A stretch of DNA of 64,000 bases from Rhizobium sp. Root1220 (GCF_001426265.1 NZ_LMDG01000037.1:124001-188000); one strand, 5' to 3'. Positions 17,824 to 26,344 are shown, counted from the first letter of the stretch. A program made the numbers and translations. Notes: generated from the sequence alone by a model not told the origin.

Positions 17824-18768
17824 ATGAAACTTATGGGCTTTTTCAATCGCGATGGTGGGACTTTCAGGACCACAGACATGGATGCCTATGAGAAACGAGC
17901 AGAAGCGGTTTTCAGGGAAGCGGGGCACGACTTCGATGCGATCGTTTTTTCCGGCAAGGAGATCGTCCCGGCCATGGAGCGTGCGGCGCGTCGAGATGAC
18001 ATCGACGGCATCGTCGCCGGCGGTGGCGATGGGACCATCTCGGCGGCAGCATCCATAGCGTGGAAAAATGGTGTCGCGCTCGGTGTCGTCCCTGCAGGCA
18101 CCATGAACCTTTTTGCCCGCTCCTTGCGCGTTCCTCTCGATATCTGGCAGGCACTGGATGTGCTGGCTTTTGGCGAGGTCGATCAGGTCGATATCGCCAG
18201 CGCCAACGACAGACCATTCGTTCATCAATTCTCGGCGGGGTTGCATGCGCGCATGGTGCGCTACCGCAATTCGTACAGCTATCGCTCGCGCTTTGGAAAA
18301 ATGCGGGCGAGCGCGCGCGCCGCGTTCGGCGTGGTGTTGAACCCTCCCGAATTCGAAATCGAGTTCGAAGCGGCGGGCATGCGCGAGCGTCGCAGGGTTT
18401 CGGCTGTGTCTGTCTCCAACAATCCGTTCGGCGAGAACGCGCTGCTCTACGCCGATAATCTCAATTCCGGCGAACTGGGTTTCTACACAGCAAATCCCCT
18501 CAAGCCACTCGGTGTGGCCCGTCTCGCGGTCGACATGCTCCGCGGCAAAGTGCGTGAAAACGTTGACGTGATGGTGATGCACCCGGCCGAGGTCCATCTC
18601 CATTTTCCGAAACTTCGGGCCAAGGCAAACTGCGTCATCGACGGCGAATTGCTGCCGCTCGCGCGTGATGTCACCCTCAAGCTCCATCCGGGAGAGTTGA
18701 GGGTGCTGGTGAAGGAGGGCCTTGCGGCGCAGGTAGCCCAGTCGGAACGGCGTGAACCTGCGAGTTAG
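17824..18768 (+). CDS. Diacylglycerol/lipid kinase family protein
   Basis: ATP-dependent lipid kinase of the DagK_cat/YegS-like family, 314 residues. The nucleotide-binding motif GGGDGTISAAASIA is at about residues 62-75, followed by LGVVPAGTMNLFARSL, the usual GT(x)N motif. The C-terminal beta-sandwich holds VSVSNNPFGENALLYAD and ends with INGEL-like CVIDGELLPL. It would phosphorylate a lipid such as diacylglycerol or a sphingoid base in the inner leaflet; the exact substrate is unknown. The 3' end overlaps the convergent glutamine-synthetase-like gene by four bases. Confidence 0.9.
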   Translation: MKLMGFFNRDGGTFRTTDMDAYEKRAEAVFREAGHDFDAIVFSGKEIVPAMERAARRDDIDGIVAGGGDGTISAAASIAWKNGVALGVVPAGTMNLFARSLRVPLDIWQALDVLAFGEVDQVDIASANDRPFVHQFSAGLHARMVRYRNSYSYRSRFGKMRASARAAFGVVLNPPEFEIEFEAAGMRERRRVSAVSVSNNPFGENALLYADNLNSGELGFYTANPLKPLGVARLAVDMLRGKVRENVDVMVMHPAEVHLHFPKLRAKANCVIDGELLPLARDVTLKLHPGELRVLVKEGLAAQVAQSERREPAS

Positions 18769-20117
18769 ATGCGCGGCAGGTAGGTTCGATAGTCGAAGTC
18801 CGAGACGGTGCGCAGAAAAGTGATAGCCTCCTTGCGCTTCGTGTCCCCGTAAAGTTGCTGGTATCTTTTGCCGAATACGTCTGCGATGAACGGTGAGATG
18901 CGGAATGCGTCGGCAGCGGTCAGAAAATCATGACTCAACTGTGGGGTGTGTCGTGGCGCATGCGAGGGCGTGGTTTCCTCGCCAGGGTCGAGTTCCTCAT
19001 CAAGGCCGAGCAGCATCCCGCCGAGGATTGCCGTCAGCAGGAGATAGGGGTTTGCATCGGCGCCCGCAACGCGATGCTCCACACGGGCAGCAGGGCCGTT
19101 TAAATCGGGGATGCGGATTGCCGTGCCGCGGTGGCCGTACCCCCAGGTCAGATCGACAGGAGCGAAAGAACCCGGCTGGAAACGGCGGTAGGAATTCGCA
19201 AAGGGCGCGAACACCAACTGTGCTTCGCGCATGGTTCCAAGCATGCCGGCGCATACGGATTTCAGCTTCTTCGGTTCGCCGCCCTGCGCGTCGAGAACAT
19301 TGCGGCCTTGCCTGTCGATGACGCTGACGTGGACGTGGAGGCCGGATCCCGCATGGTCGGAATACGGCTTGGCCATGCAGGTGGACTTCAGGCCGTGCTT
19401 TCGCGCGGCCTGCTCGGCAACTCGTTTCAGATAGATGCAGTCGTCTGCCGCAGCGAGCGCGTCGGGACGATGCAGCAGATTGATTTCGAACTGCCCCGGT
19501 CCGAACTCTGCCGTCGTGGCATCCGCCGGCAATCCCTGCGCCTTGGCATAGCTGCGCACGGTCTGCAGGTAATCGTCGAGCGCATCGACCGCGCTCATGT
19601 CATAGAGCTGGAAGCCGTTCGGATCACCCTGGTAGGTCAGGTTCCGGGGCGGGGACGGGCGGCCGGTTTCCCGCCAATCCTGCTCAACGACATAGAACTC
19701 GAGTTCGGTCGCAACGACCGGGGTCAATCCGCGTTCGTCGAAGCGTTTCAGCATTGATGCGAGGATGGCGCGCGGATCCATGAAGCTCGGCGTTCCATCG
19801 AACTCGTGCATCGTCGCCAGGACCTGCATCGAGCCATCAGGGGCCCAAGGCATGGGCGCCAGGCTGCGTTTGTCAGGAATACAGTTGCCATCGGGATCGC
19901 CGACCGAGAGCGACAAACCGGTGATGTCGTCGTTGTCGTCGCCCCAGATGTCGAGCGATTGGGTCGAGGAGGGGAGCCGGATTTCGCCCGCCCAGACCTT
20001 CTTCTGTGCCTCAAGCGGAATCTGCTTTCCTCGCAAATCCCCGTTCATGCCGACAAGCAGGATTTCGATGCGCGGATCTCCGCCGGCAGCTTGGTCGTGC
20101 AACGTGTCGGTCGCCAT
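18765..20117 (-). CDS. Glutamine synthetase family protein (PuuA-like)
   Basis: ATP-dependent ligase of the glutamine synthetase fold, 450 residues. Residues about 15-110 form the N-terminal beta-grasp part. The catalytic part includes VVATELEFYVVE, GPGQFEINLLH, the ATP/metal segment GSGLHVHVSVIDRQG, NSYRRFQPGSFAP and the Arg-containing RIPDLNGPAARVEHR. These are typical of gamma-glutamylpolyamine/ethanolamine synthetase-type paralogues rather than nitrogen-assimilating GlnA. It is divergent from a class III aminotransferase, which supports putrescine or other amine catabolism. The start at 20117 (MATDTL) is where homology begins; an upstream ATG at 20177 is in frame but unlikely. Confidence 0.88.
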   Translation of the reverse strand: MATDTLHDQAAGGDPRIEILLVGMNGDLRGKQIPLEAQKKVWAGEIRLPSSTQSLDIWGDDNDDITGLSLSVGDPDGNCIPDKRSLAPMPWAPDGSMQVLATMHEFDGTPSFMDPRAILASMLKRFDERGLTPVVATELEFYVVEQDWRETGRPSPPRNLTYQGDPNGFQLYDMSAVDALDDYLQTVRSYAKAQGLPADATTAEFGPGQFEINLLHRPDALAAADDCIYLKRVAEQAARKHGLKSTCMAKPYSDHAGSGLHVHVSVIDRQGRNVLDAQGGEPKKLKSVCAGMLGTMREAQLVFAPFANSYRRFQPGSFAPVDLTWGYGHRGTAIRIPDLNGPAARVEHRVAGADANPYLLLTAILGGMLLGLDEELDPGEETTPSHAPRHTPQLSHDFLTAADAFRISPFIADVFGKRYQQLYGDTKRKEAITFLRTVSDFDYRTYLPRI

Positions 20118-20200
20118 GATCTTGAAAATCCCCTCGCACAAGGCCAAGGTCGTAGCCCATTGGGAAGAGGCTTTCAATCGCCGAAGGTGTTTTGCAAATC

Positions 20201-21568
20201 ATGTCCGATACTTACGCACGCTCCAACCTCGCCGCTATCGATGCCGCTCATCACTTGCATCCGTTTTCGGACATGAAGAAACTGAATGCCGATGGCACTC
20301 GTGTCATCCAGCGCGGCGAGGGCGTTCACATCTGGGACAATCATGGCAGGAAATACTTAGACGGCTTCGCGGGGCTATGGTGCGTCAACGTCGGCTACGG
20401 GCGCAGGGAGATCACCGATGCCGTCGCTCGGCAGATGAACGAGCTTCCCTACTACAACACCTTCTTCGGCACCACGAGCACGCCGACGACGCTGCTCGCC
20501 GAGAAGGTCACATCCCACGCAGGTCCGCGCTTTAACCACGTCTTCTTCACGGGCTCCGGTTCAGAGGCGAACGATACATGGTTACGCATGGCGTGTGTCT
20601 ATTGGAGCGCGGTTGGTAAGCCATCGAAGAAGATCGTGATTGCCCGAAAGAATGGGTATCACGGCTCGACGGTTGCCGGCGCCAGCCTCGGCGGCATGAG
20701 ATACATGCATGAGCAGGGCGACTTGCCGATCCCGGGGATCGTCCATATTGGCCAACCCTATTGGTACGGCGAGGGCGGCGAACTCTCACAGGCTGAATTC
20801 GGTCTGAACGTCGCACGTGAACTTGAGGCGATGATCGACGAACTCGGCGAGGACAACGTTGCGGCTTTCGTCGCCGAACCCGTGCAGGGCGCTGGCGGCG
20901 TCATCATCCCACCAGAAACCTATTGGCCGGAAATCGTTCGGATCTGCAAGGCACGCAACATTCTTCTCGTGACCGACGAAGTCATCTGCGGCTTCGGTCG
21001 GCTGGGCGAGTGGTTCGGCCATCAATACTTCGGGGTGGAGCCCGACCTCGCCCCGATCGCCAAGGGGCTCTCCTCAGGCTACCTGCCGATCGGCGGCGTG
21101 CTTGTCAGTGACAGGATTGCCGACGTTCTGATCAATGACGTCGGGGATTTCAATCACGGCTTTACCTATTCCGGCCATCCGGTCTGTGCGGCGGCGGCGT
21201 TGGAGAATTTGCGCATTATCGAGAACGAAAAACTCGTGGAACGCGTTCGCGACGATATCGGTCCGTACTTTGCAAAGGCGTGGCGCGCGCTTGGCGATCA
21301 CGATCTGGTTGGCGAAGCCGTCAGTATCGGGCTGATGGGGGCTCTGCAGCTAACGACCGACAAGAAAGCCCGCACTCGTTTCGAAAAGCCCGATGCGGTC
21401 GGATCTCTGGTTCGCAATCATGCACTCGCGAACGGGCTCGTGCTGCGAGCAACCGGAGACCGCATGCTGGCCTCGCCGCCGCTTGTCATCCGTCACCACG
21501 AAGTCGACGAGATGGCTCGGATCACCAAGATTGCTCTGGATGCCGCGTGGGCGGAGTTGAAAAGTTAG
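20201..21568 (+). CDS. Class III aminotransferase (putrescine/amine:pyruvate type)
   Basis: PLP-dependent aminotransferase of 455 residues, SpuC/aspartate-aminotransferase family, transferring an amino group from an amine (putrescine or similar) to pyruvate. The PLP phosphate-binding motif GSGSEANDTWLRMA is at about residues 118-131, the TDEVICGFGRLG motif holds the cofactor aspartate, and the Schiff-base lysine is in APIAKGLSSGYLPIG. The gene is divergent from the PuuA-like ligase with an 83-bp shared promoter region. Two ATGs (20192 and 20201) are possible. The exact amine is inference from context. Confidence 0.9.
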   Translation: MSDTYARSNLAAIDAAHHLHPFSDMKKLNADGTRVIQRGEGVHIWDNHGRKYLDGFAGLWCVNVGYGRREITDAVARQMNELPYYNTFFGTTSTPTTLLAEKVTSHAGPRFNHVFFTGSGSEANDTWLRMACVYWSAVGKPSKKIVIARKNGYHGSTVAGASLGGMRYMHEQGDLPIPGIVHIGQPYWYGEGGELSQAEFGLNVARELEAMIDELGEDNVAAFVAEPVQGAGGVIIPPETYWPEIVRICKARNILLVTDEVICGFGRLGEWFGHQYFGVEPDLAPIAKGLSSGYLPIGGVLVSDRIADVLINDVGDFNHGFTYSGHPVCAAAALENLRIIENEKLVERVRDDIGPYFAKAWRALGDHDLVGEAVSIGLMGALQLTTDKKARTRFEKPDAVGSLVRNHALANGLVLRATGDRMLASPPLVIRHHEVDEMARITKIALDAAWAELKS

Positions 21569-21606
21569 ATCCTTGGGCTATGGCGTAGCCAACGGTGCCC
21601 ACTGGG

Positions 21607-22623
21607 TCAGCCCTTCTCAGTTGCCTCAAAGACCTGCCGGACGATGTAATTCGGGGAAGTGTCGTCACGGTAGTAGGTGCGGGCGATCATCTCGGCAAGA
21701 ATGCCGGTTGTAATCAGCTGGACCGAGGAAAGCAGAAAGACGATGCCGACCATCAGCATCGGGCGGGTTCCGATGTCGTTGCCCATGATGAACTTGTCGA
21801 AGAACAGGTAGATCAGGATCAGTACGGAAATGGCGCCGAGCCCGAGCCCGAGCGATCCGAAAAAGTGCCCCGGGCGCGCCTTGTAGCGCATGAAAAACAT
21901 GACGGAAAGCAGGTCTAGGATCACGCGAAACGTGCGGGAGATGCCGTATTTCGACTGGCCGTGCTGGCGCGCGTGGTGGGTCACGATCATCTCGCCGATG
22001 CGCGAGCTCGGCACCACACCGGCCACCCAGGCCGGAATGAAGCGATGCATCTCGCCCATCAACTTGACCTGTTTGATGATGGATGCGCGATAGATCTTCA
22101 GGCTGCAACCGTAGTCGTGCAGCTTCACGCCGGTGATACGGCCGATCAGATAGTTGGCGCACCAGGAGGGGATCTTGCGGAGGAGCAGGCCGTCCTGCCG
22201 GTTCCTGCGCCAGCCGACCAGGAGATCGAGCTCCCGCCGCTCAAGCTCGGCCACCATCGACGGAATGTCCTTCGGATCGTTTTGCAGATCGCCGTCCATT
22301 GTGGCGATCAGTCGGCCGGTGGCCGTATCGATCCCGGCCTGCATGGCGGCAGTCTGTCCGAAATTCCGTTGTAGCGCGACGATCTTAAGTGCCAGCCCGG
22401 CGCGGTCGACATGCAGGCGTGCGTTTGCAAGCGTAGCATCCATACTGCCGTCGTCGACGAGGATCAATTCCCAGCTATCGCGATACGCCGTCATCGCCGA
22501 ACAGATCCGGTCGATAAGGGGGCCGACACTTTCCTCTTCGTTGAAAACGGGAACAACCAAAGACAACTCGACCGGACCTACCGCTTCCGTGGCGCCCTGA
22601 AGTGACTCTACCGTTGTCTGCAA
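21607..22623 (-). CDS. Family 2 glycosyltransferase, membrane-anchored
   Basis: Polyprenyl-phosphate glycosyltransferase of the GT2 DPM1/ArnC/GtrB type, 338 residues. The N-terminal GT-A domain starts LSLVVPVFNEEESVGPLI and has EL(I)LVDDGSMDAT and the DxD motif MDGDLQNDP. Two C-terminal transmembrane helices (about 235-260 and 270-300) anchor it to the inner membrane. It would transfer a sugar from a nucleotide donor to undecaprenyl phosphate or a lipid. It is divergent from a UPF0104-type membrane protein gene with only 69 bases between starts, suggesting joint control and a shared envelope glycolipid role (inference). Confidence 0.9.
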   Translation of the reverse strand: MQTTVESLQGATEAVGPVELSLVVPVFNEEESVGPLIDRICSAMTAYRDSWELILVDDGSMDATLANARLHVDRAGLALKIVALQRNFGQTAAMQAGIDTATGRLIATMDGDLQNDPKDIPSMVAELERRELDLLVGWRRNRQDGLLLRKIPSWCANYLIGRITGVKLHDYGCSLKIYRASIIKQVKLMGEMHRFIPAWVAGVVPSSRIGEMIVTHHARQHGQSKYGISRTFRVILDLLSVMFFMRYKARPGHFFGSLGLGLGAISVLILIYLFFDKFIMGNDIGTRPMLMVGIVFLLSSVQLITTGILAEMIARTYYRDDTSPNYIVRQVFEATEKG

Positions 22624-22692
22624 GTGTGATTTCTCCTAAAAGGCCGAACGGCCACACGCGCGCCCGGTCGCTTAAGTCAGGAACGCTAGTAC

Positions 22693-23655
22693 ATGAAGTC
22701 CCCGGTTGTAGCCAGCCGACAATCCTGGTTTATCCGCAATCGCATGACGCTGCTGACGATCGCAATTGTCGCCGCCTATGCGCTGTTCATCCACTGGTTC
22801 TGGGGTTGGGCAGCGATCGTCGGACAATGGGTGCAGGTTGGAGTAGTCCCTATCCTCAGCGCGCTGGCGCTGCTGACGAGCACCTACTTCCTCAGAACCT
22901 GGCGTATCTACGACTACTTCCCGCGTGAGACCGTTGGCCGATTCACGTCGCTTTTCCGCGTGACGCAGATACACAATCTCCTGAACATCATGCTGCCGTT
23001 TCGAGCCGGCGAGACAAGCTTCCCGGTGCTGATGCGCACTGAATTCGGTATCCCACTGGTGCGCGGCACGTCTGCGCTTTTTGTCATGCGTCTCCTCGAT
23101 CTGCATGCATTGCTTGCTGCTGCCGGAGTAGGCTTTGCCATCGCATCGTCACACAAGATGGCTGCCTGGCTGGCTTGGGCCGCTTTCCTGGCTCTGCCCG
23201 TCGGGGCCTTTGCAATTCGCAAGTCGTTGCTGCAACTCGGCGGTAGGATTCTGCCAACCAAAGCCCGGAAATTCGTCGGCGAGATCGAAAATGGCCTTCC
23301 CGCTAGTTCGTCATCCTTCGCGCGCGCCTGGGCCATGACGGTTATCAACTGGCTTGTGAAGGTGCTTGTGCTCGCTTGGGCATTGAGCCTCATGGGCGTT
23401 CTGCCAACGGCAGCGAGCTTTGGCGGGGCGCTTGGCGGCGAGCTGTCATCGGTGTTGCCCGTGCATGCACCAGGCGGCGTGGGTACGTATCCCGCCGGCA
23501 TAACCGCCGGTGCAGTCGCCTTTGGCGGCTCCAGCGAGAGGACGGCGCTCGCGGCGTTGGCTCGAGCAAGCATCAATGCACATCTCTTGATAATCGTGTC
23601 GGCGTTGATCGGGACGGCCATTTCACTGCCGCTCGGGCGCCGCCGACAGCTCTGA
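22693..23655 (+). CDS. Lysylphosphatidylglycerol synthase-like TM protein
   Basis: Integral membrane protein of 320 residues from the UPF0104/LPG_synthase_TM family. About seven to eight hydrophobic helices are visible, with the family-type segments FRVTQIHNLLNIMLPFRAGE and LPVHAPGGVGTYPAGI. Only the membrane domain is present; the cytosolic GNAT-like lysyl-transfer domain of MprF is absent, so it is more likely a flippase-like or helper protein. It is paired divergently with a GT2 glycosyltransferase. The last 33 bases overlap the convergent ECF sigma factor gene. Confidence 0.82.
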   Translation: MKSPVVASRQSWFIRNRMTLLTIAIVAAYALFIHWFWGWAAIVGQWVQVGVVPILSALALLTSTYFLRTWRIYDYFPRETVGRFTSLFRVTQIHNLLNIMLPFRAGETSFPVLMRTEFGIPLVRGTSALFVMRLLDLHALLAAAGVGFAIASSHKMAAWLAWAAFLALPVGAFAIRKSLLQLGGRILPTKARKFVGEIENGLPASSSSFARAWAMTVINWLVKVLVLAWALSLMGVLPTAASFGGALGGELSSVLPVHAPGGVGTYPAGITAGAVAFGGSSERTALAALARASINAHLLIIVSALIGTAISLPLGRRRQL

Positions 23656-24867
23656 AATCCGCTTCTTCAAAAACGCCTGTTCCGGTGACTGCTGGCATAG
23701 TGCCAGCGCCGTCTCATAGGCCGCGATCGCGTCCTCTGTACGTCCCAGGCGCCTCAGAAAATCCGCACGGGCCGAGTGCGCGAGGTGGTAGTCGCGAAGC
23801 TCTCCTCCCTGGAGGATCGTTTCGACCAGCTGCAACCCTTTCTCCGCTCCATCCACCATCGCGACAGCGACTGCCCGGTTGAGTTCGGCGATCACCGACG
23901 GCTGTGCCGTCAACAATAGGTCGTAGTAGCTCACGATGCGTCGCCAGTCGGTTTCGTCCAGCGTCCTTGCCTGCGCATGTTCCGCGGCTATGGCAGCCTG
24001 CACCGTATAGGTCCCAACCTCTCCCTGCCGCGTGGCGCTGCCCAGCAAGTCGAGCCCCTCGGCGATCTTGCGACTGTCCCACTTGCCGCGATCCTGGTCT
24101 GACAGAAGGATGAGTTCCCCGTCCGGCCCCCGCCGTGCGGCGCGTCTCGAATCCTGCAAGAGCAGCAGGGCCAGCAATCCCGATGCATCCGGGTGATGCA
24201 GGAGGCCGACCAGCAGACGGGCGAGGCGTATCGCTTCGGCGGTGAGATCCGCCCGGACGACCTCTTCGCCCGAGGATGCCGAGTAGCCCTCGTTGAAGAC
24301 GAGGTAGATCACGTGGAGCACGCGGTCGAGCCGGTGCGGCAACTCTGCGCGGGCGGGCACCTCATAGGGAATTTGGGCGGTCCGGATCTTGGCTTTGGCG
24401 CGCACAATGCGTTGCGCGATAGTCGGGGCGGGGACGAGAAACGCGTGTGCGATCTCTTCCGTCGTCAATCCGCAGATCTCGCGCAAAGCCATTGCCATCT
24501 GCGCGTCGGCGGGAATTGCCGGGTGACAGCAGGTGAAGATCAGCCGCAACATGTCGTCTTCGATAAACTCCATGTCACCGATCTCCGCCTCATCGGGCGA
24601 GCCGTAGAGGCTGTCCTCGATATCCTTCACGGACGCGTCGAAGCGCGATCGCCGCCGGATATGATCGATCGCCCGGAAACGCCCCGCCGAAACCAGCCAA
24701 CCAAACGGATTTGCCGGCACGCCATCGCGCGGCCAGGTCCGCGTCGCCGCCGCAAATGCATCGTGCAATGCCTCTTCCGCCCGATCGAAGTCACCGAGCA
24801 GACGGATGAGAGTCGCGAGTACCCTGCGCGAATGCGACCGGTAAATGTCCGTGATCACGTCTTCCAA
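23623..24867 (-). CDS. ECF42-type RNA polymerase sigma factor
   Basis: Alternative sigma factor of 414 residues. Residues about 5-80 form region 2 (RRVLATLIRLLGDFDRAEEA, WLVSAGRFRAIDHIRRR), and about 115-170 form region 4 with LREICGLTTEEIAHAFLVPA. The rest is a long helical C-terminal extension that ends in a TPR-like unit (RLGRTEDAIAAYETALAL). This layout and the linked DGPF genes define group ECF42, which lacks an anti-sigma factor. The gene starts with TTG at 24867, preceded by GGAG at six bases and lying three bases after the stop of the third DGPF gene, so translation is probably coupled. It is the last gene of the operon. Confidence 0.93.
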   Translation of the reverse strand: MEDVITDIYRSHSRRVLATLIRLLGDFDRAEEALHDAFAAATRTWPRDGVPANPFGWLVSAGRFRAIDHIRRRSRFDASVKDIEDSLYGSPDEAEIGDMEFIEDDMLRLIFTCCHPAIPADAQMAMALREICGLTTEEIAHAFLVPAPTIAQRIVRAKAKIRTAQIPYEVPARAELPHRLDRVLHVIYLVFNEGYSASSGEEVVRADLTAEAIRLARLLVGLLHHPDASGLLALLLLQDSRRAARRGPDGELILLSDQDRGKWDSRKIAEGLDLLGSATRQGEVGTYTVQAAIAAEHAQARTLDETDWRRIVSYYDLLLTAQPSVIAELNRAVAVAMVDGAEKGLQLVETILQGGELRDYHLAHSARADFLRRLGRTEDAIAAYETALALCQQSPEQAFLKKRISELSAAPERQ

Positions 24868-24870
24868 TGG

Positions 24871-25230
24871 TCACTCCGGAAAGGTCAACACTCTCACCGG
24901 GCGGATCTCGACGGCTCCTACCCTTGCGCAGGGGATGCGCGCGACGACTGACCTGGCTTCCTCCAGGTCCGCCGCCTCGATCACGTAGAGGCCGGCAAGA
25001 TGCTCCTTTGTTTCCACGTAGGGGCCGTCCGTTATGCTGAATTCGTTGTTGCGCACCCGAAGCACGCTCCCCTTGTCGGGCATTTCCAACGCGTCGGCAT
25101 AGATCAACGTGCCGTCACGCAGCAGTTGTTCGTCCAGCCGAAAATGCTCACGAACGGTCTCCTCGGCCTCGGCCCTTGTCTGTGTGCCGTCAATGTCAGC
25201 GGAGTTGTAGATCAGGCAAACATAGCGCAT
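24871..25230 (-). CDS. YCII-related (DGPF) protein 3
   Basis: Small cytosolic protein of 119 residues with the dimeric ferredoxin-like YCII fold. It begins MRYVCLIYN, and the signature is ITDGPYVETKEHLAGLYVIEA, with DGPY in place of DGPF. Such proteins always accompany ECF41/ECF42-type sigma factors, yet their function is unknown. It has a GAGGTGA ribosome binding site. Four bases separate it from the preceding DGPF gene, and three bases separate its stop from the sigma factor start. It is the most divergent of the three copies in the operon. Confidence 0.9.
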   Translation of the reverse strand: MRYVCLIYNSADIDGTQTRAEAEETVREHFRLDEQLLRDGTLIYADALEMPDKGSVLRVRNNEFSITDGPYVETKEHLAGLYVIEAADLEEARSVVARIPCARVGAVEIRPVRVLTFPE

Positions 25231-25234
25231 CAGG

Positions 25235-25594
25235 TCACCTCTCATCCTTGATGGAATAGGCGGGACGGATCTCGACGGACGCATATCGGAGGATCGGGAA
25301 CGTCGAGACGATCGCCTTTGCTTTCTCGATGTCGGCAGCTTCAATCAGAACGAAACCACCGAGATGCTCTTTGATTTCAGCAAAAGGGCCATCGGTGGCA
25401 ACCGGCGCCCCGTTCGTGCGGCGCAGGGTGACGGCAGCCGACGGCGCCTCCAGCGCCAATGCCGTCTGCAATACGCCGCGATCGCGCCAGTGATCGTCGC
25501 TGGCGATGCACTCCTGAGTAAGCGCCTCCCATTCTTCCTGCGGAACCAGTTTGCTCTGTTCGGTGTCGAACCAGATCTGGCAGAGATACTTCAT
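25235..25594 (-). CDS. YCII-related (DGPF) protein 2
   Basis: Second of three tandem YCII-fold proteins, 119 residues, starting MKYLCQIWFDTEQ and carrying VATDGPFAEIKEHLGGFVLIEA-type signature (DGPF intact). It has a GAGGAG ribosome binding site eight bases before the ATG. It starts ten bases after the stop of copy 1. The copies share length, N-terminal MKYLCQ(I/V)WF and the DGPF block, so they arose by tandem duplication. No catalytic role is established; they may form homo- or heterodimers (inference). Confidence 0.9.
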   Translation of the reverse strand: MKYLCQIWFDTEQSKLVPQEEWEALTQECIASDDHWRDRGVLQTALALEAPSAAVTLRRTNGAPVATDGPFAEIKEHLGGFVLIEAADIEKAKAIVSTFPILRYASVEIRPAYSIKDER

Positions 25595-25604
25595 TGTTTT
25601 CTCC

Positions 25605-25964
25605 TCAGTCCTCGACCGGAATCGTATAGATCGGCCGGACTTCGATCGATCCCATCTTTGCGAGCGGAATACCGGCGGCCACGCGAATGGCATCGTTCAA
25701 GTCCGTCGCTTCGATGAGGATAAAGCCGCCTAGCTGCTCCTTCGTCTCGGCAAAGGGACCATCGGTCACCGACAGCTCGCCGTGACGAACGCGGACCGTA
25801 ACCGCGCTCGCCGGCGATTGCAGCGCTTGGGCGGCAATCATGTGCCCGCTCTGGACCAGATCCTCGTCATAGGCGAGCGAGTCCCGGTCCAGCTTTTTCT
25901 TTTCTTCGTCCGCCATGGCCTCAAGGATCGAAGGCTCGAACCAGACCTGACAAAGATATTTCAT
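25605..25964 (-). CDS. YCII-related (DGPF) protein 1
   Basis: First gene of the sigma-factor operon, 119 residues, starting MKYLCQVWFEPSILEA and containing the canonical signature VTDGPFAETKEQLGGFILIEA-type block (about residues 65-85). A GGAGG site precedes the ATG. About 38 bases upstream of the ATG lies a TGTCGA-N17-CGTC element that fits an ECF42-dependent promoter, so the operon is probably self-activating. The protein is a predicted YCII-fold dimer with unknown ligand or reaction. Confidence 0.92.
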   Translation of the reverse strand: MKYLCQVWFEPSILEAMADEEKKKLDRDSLAYDEDLVQSGHMIAAQALQSPASAVTVRVRHGELSVTDGPFAETKEQLGGFILIEATDLNDAIRVAAGIPLAKMGSIEVRPIYTIPVED

Positions 25965-26001
25965 GGCAGCTGCCTCCCTGAGTTGCTTCTCACAACTCTT
26001 G

Positions 26002-26028
26002 GACGATCAGCCTAAGCGGATTTCGACA
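26002..26028 (-). promoter_or_regulatory. ECF42-type promoter for the DGPF-sigma operon
   Basis: On the minus strand TGTCGA (26028-26023) is followed after exactly 17 bases by CGTC (26005-26002). As I recall, ECF42 promoters have TGTCGA at -35 and CG(A/T)C at -10. The predicted transcript would start about 30 bases before the first DGPF gene. Confidence 0.72.
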
Positions 26029-26059
26029 GCAAGCGAAAGATTCTTTCTGCGGATATCGC

Positions 26060-26086
26060 TGTCGAATCGGAGAAACCGGGTTCGAC
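26060..26086 (+). promoter_or_regulatory. ECF42-type promoter for the small membrane protein
   Basis: On the plus strand TGTCGA (26060-26065) is followed after exactly 17 bases by CGAC (26083-26086), the same architecture as the divergent promoter 32 bases away. The expected start site lies roughly 25 bases before the ATG at 26117. Both elements also share an A directly after TGTCGA. Confidence 0.68.
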
Positions 26087-26116
26087 CAAGACCGTCAACA
26101 ACATGGAGTGACGGTG

Positions 26117-26344
26117 ATGAGCATATTGGAGTTCATGCTGGCGAACCAGATCTGGGCACGCCGCCATCGGGACAAGAAACCCTATCCGCTGTATCACGAC
26201 TTGCCGGGCAAACGGGCGATCGCTGTCAGGCTTGCGGCCATGCTCGCGGTCTTCGCGATGTCGATTTTATTGTTGGAAGTCGCGGGCGATCGTTACGGCA
26301 GCACTACCGTCGGCGGGAGCACCGTCGCCGCTTCTCGCCAATAG
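26117..26344 (+). CDS. Small single-pass membrane protein, ECF42-linked
   Basis: A 75-residue protein that I do not recognise. The N-terminal half is soluble and basic (NQIWARRHRDKKPYPLYH), followed by one strong transmembrane helix (about residues 41-57, AAMLAVFAMSILLLEVA) and a short Gly/Ser/Thr-rich tail, predicted N-in/C-out. The ATG at 26117 has GGAG nine bases upstream; a GTG at 26108 is an alternative. It is divergent from the DGPF-ECF42 operon and has its own matching TGTCGA-N17-CGAC promoter, which makes it a candidate regulon member. It ends ten bases before the convergent AMP nucleosidase stop. Confidence 0.72.
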   Translation: MSILEFMLANQIWARRHRDKKPYPLYHDLPGKRAIAVRLAAMLAVFAMSILLLEVAGDRYGSTTVGGSTVAASRQ

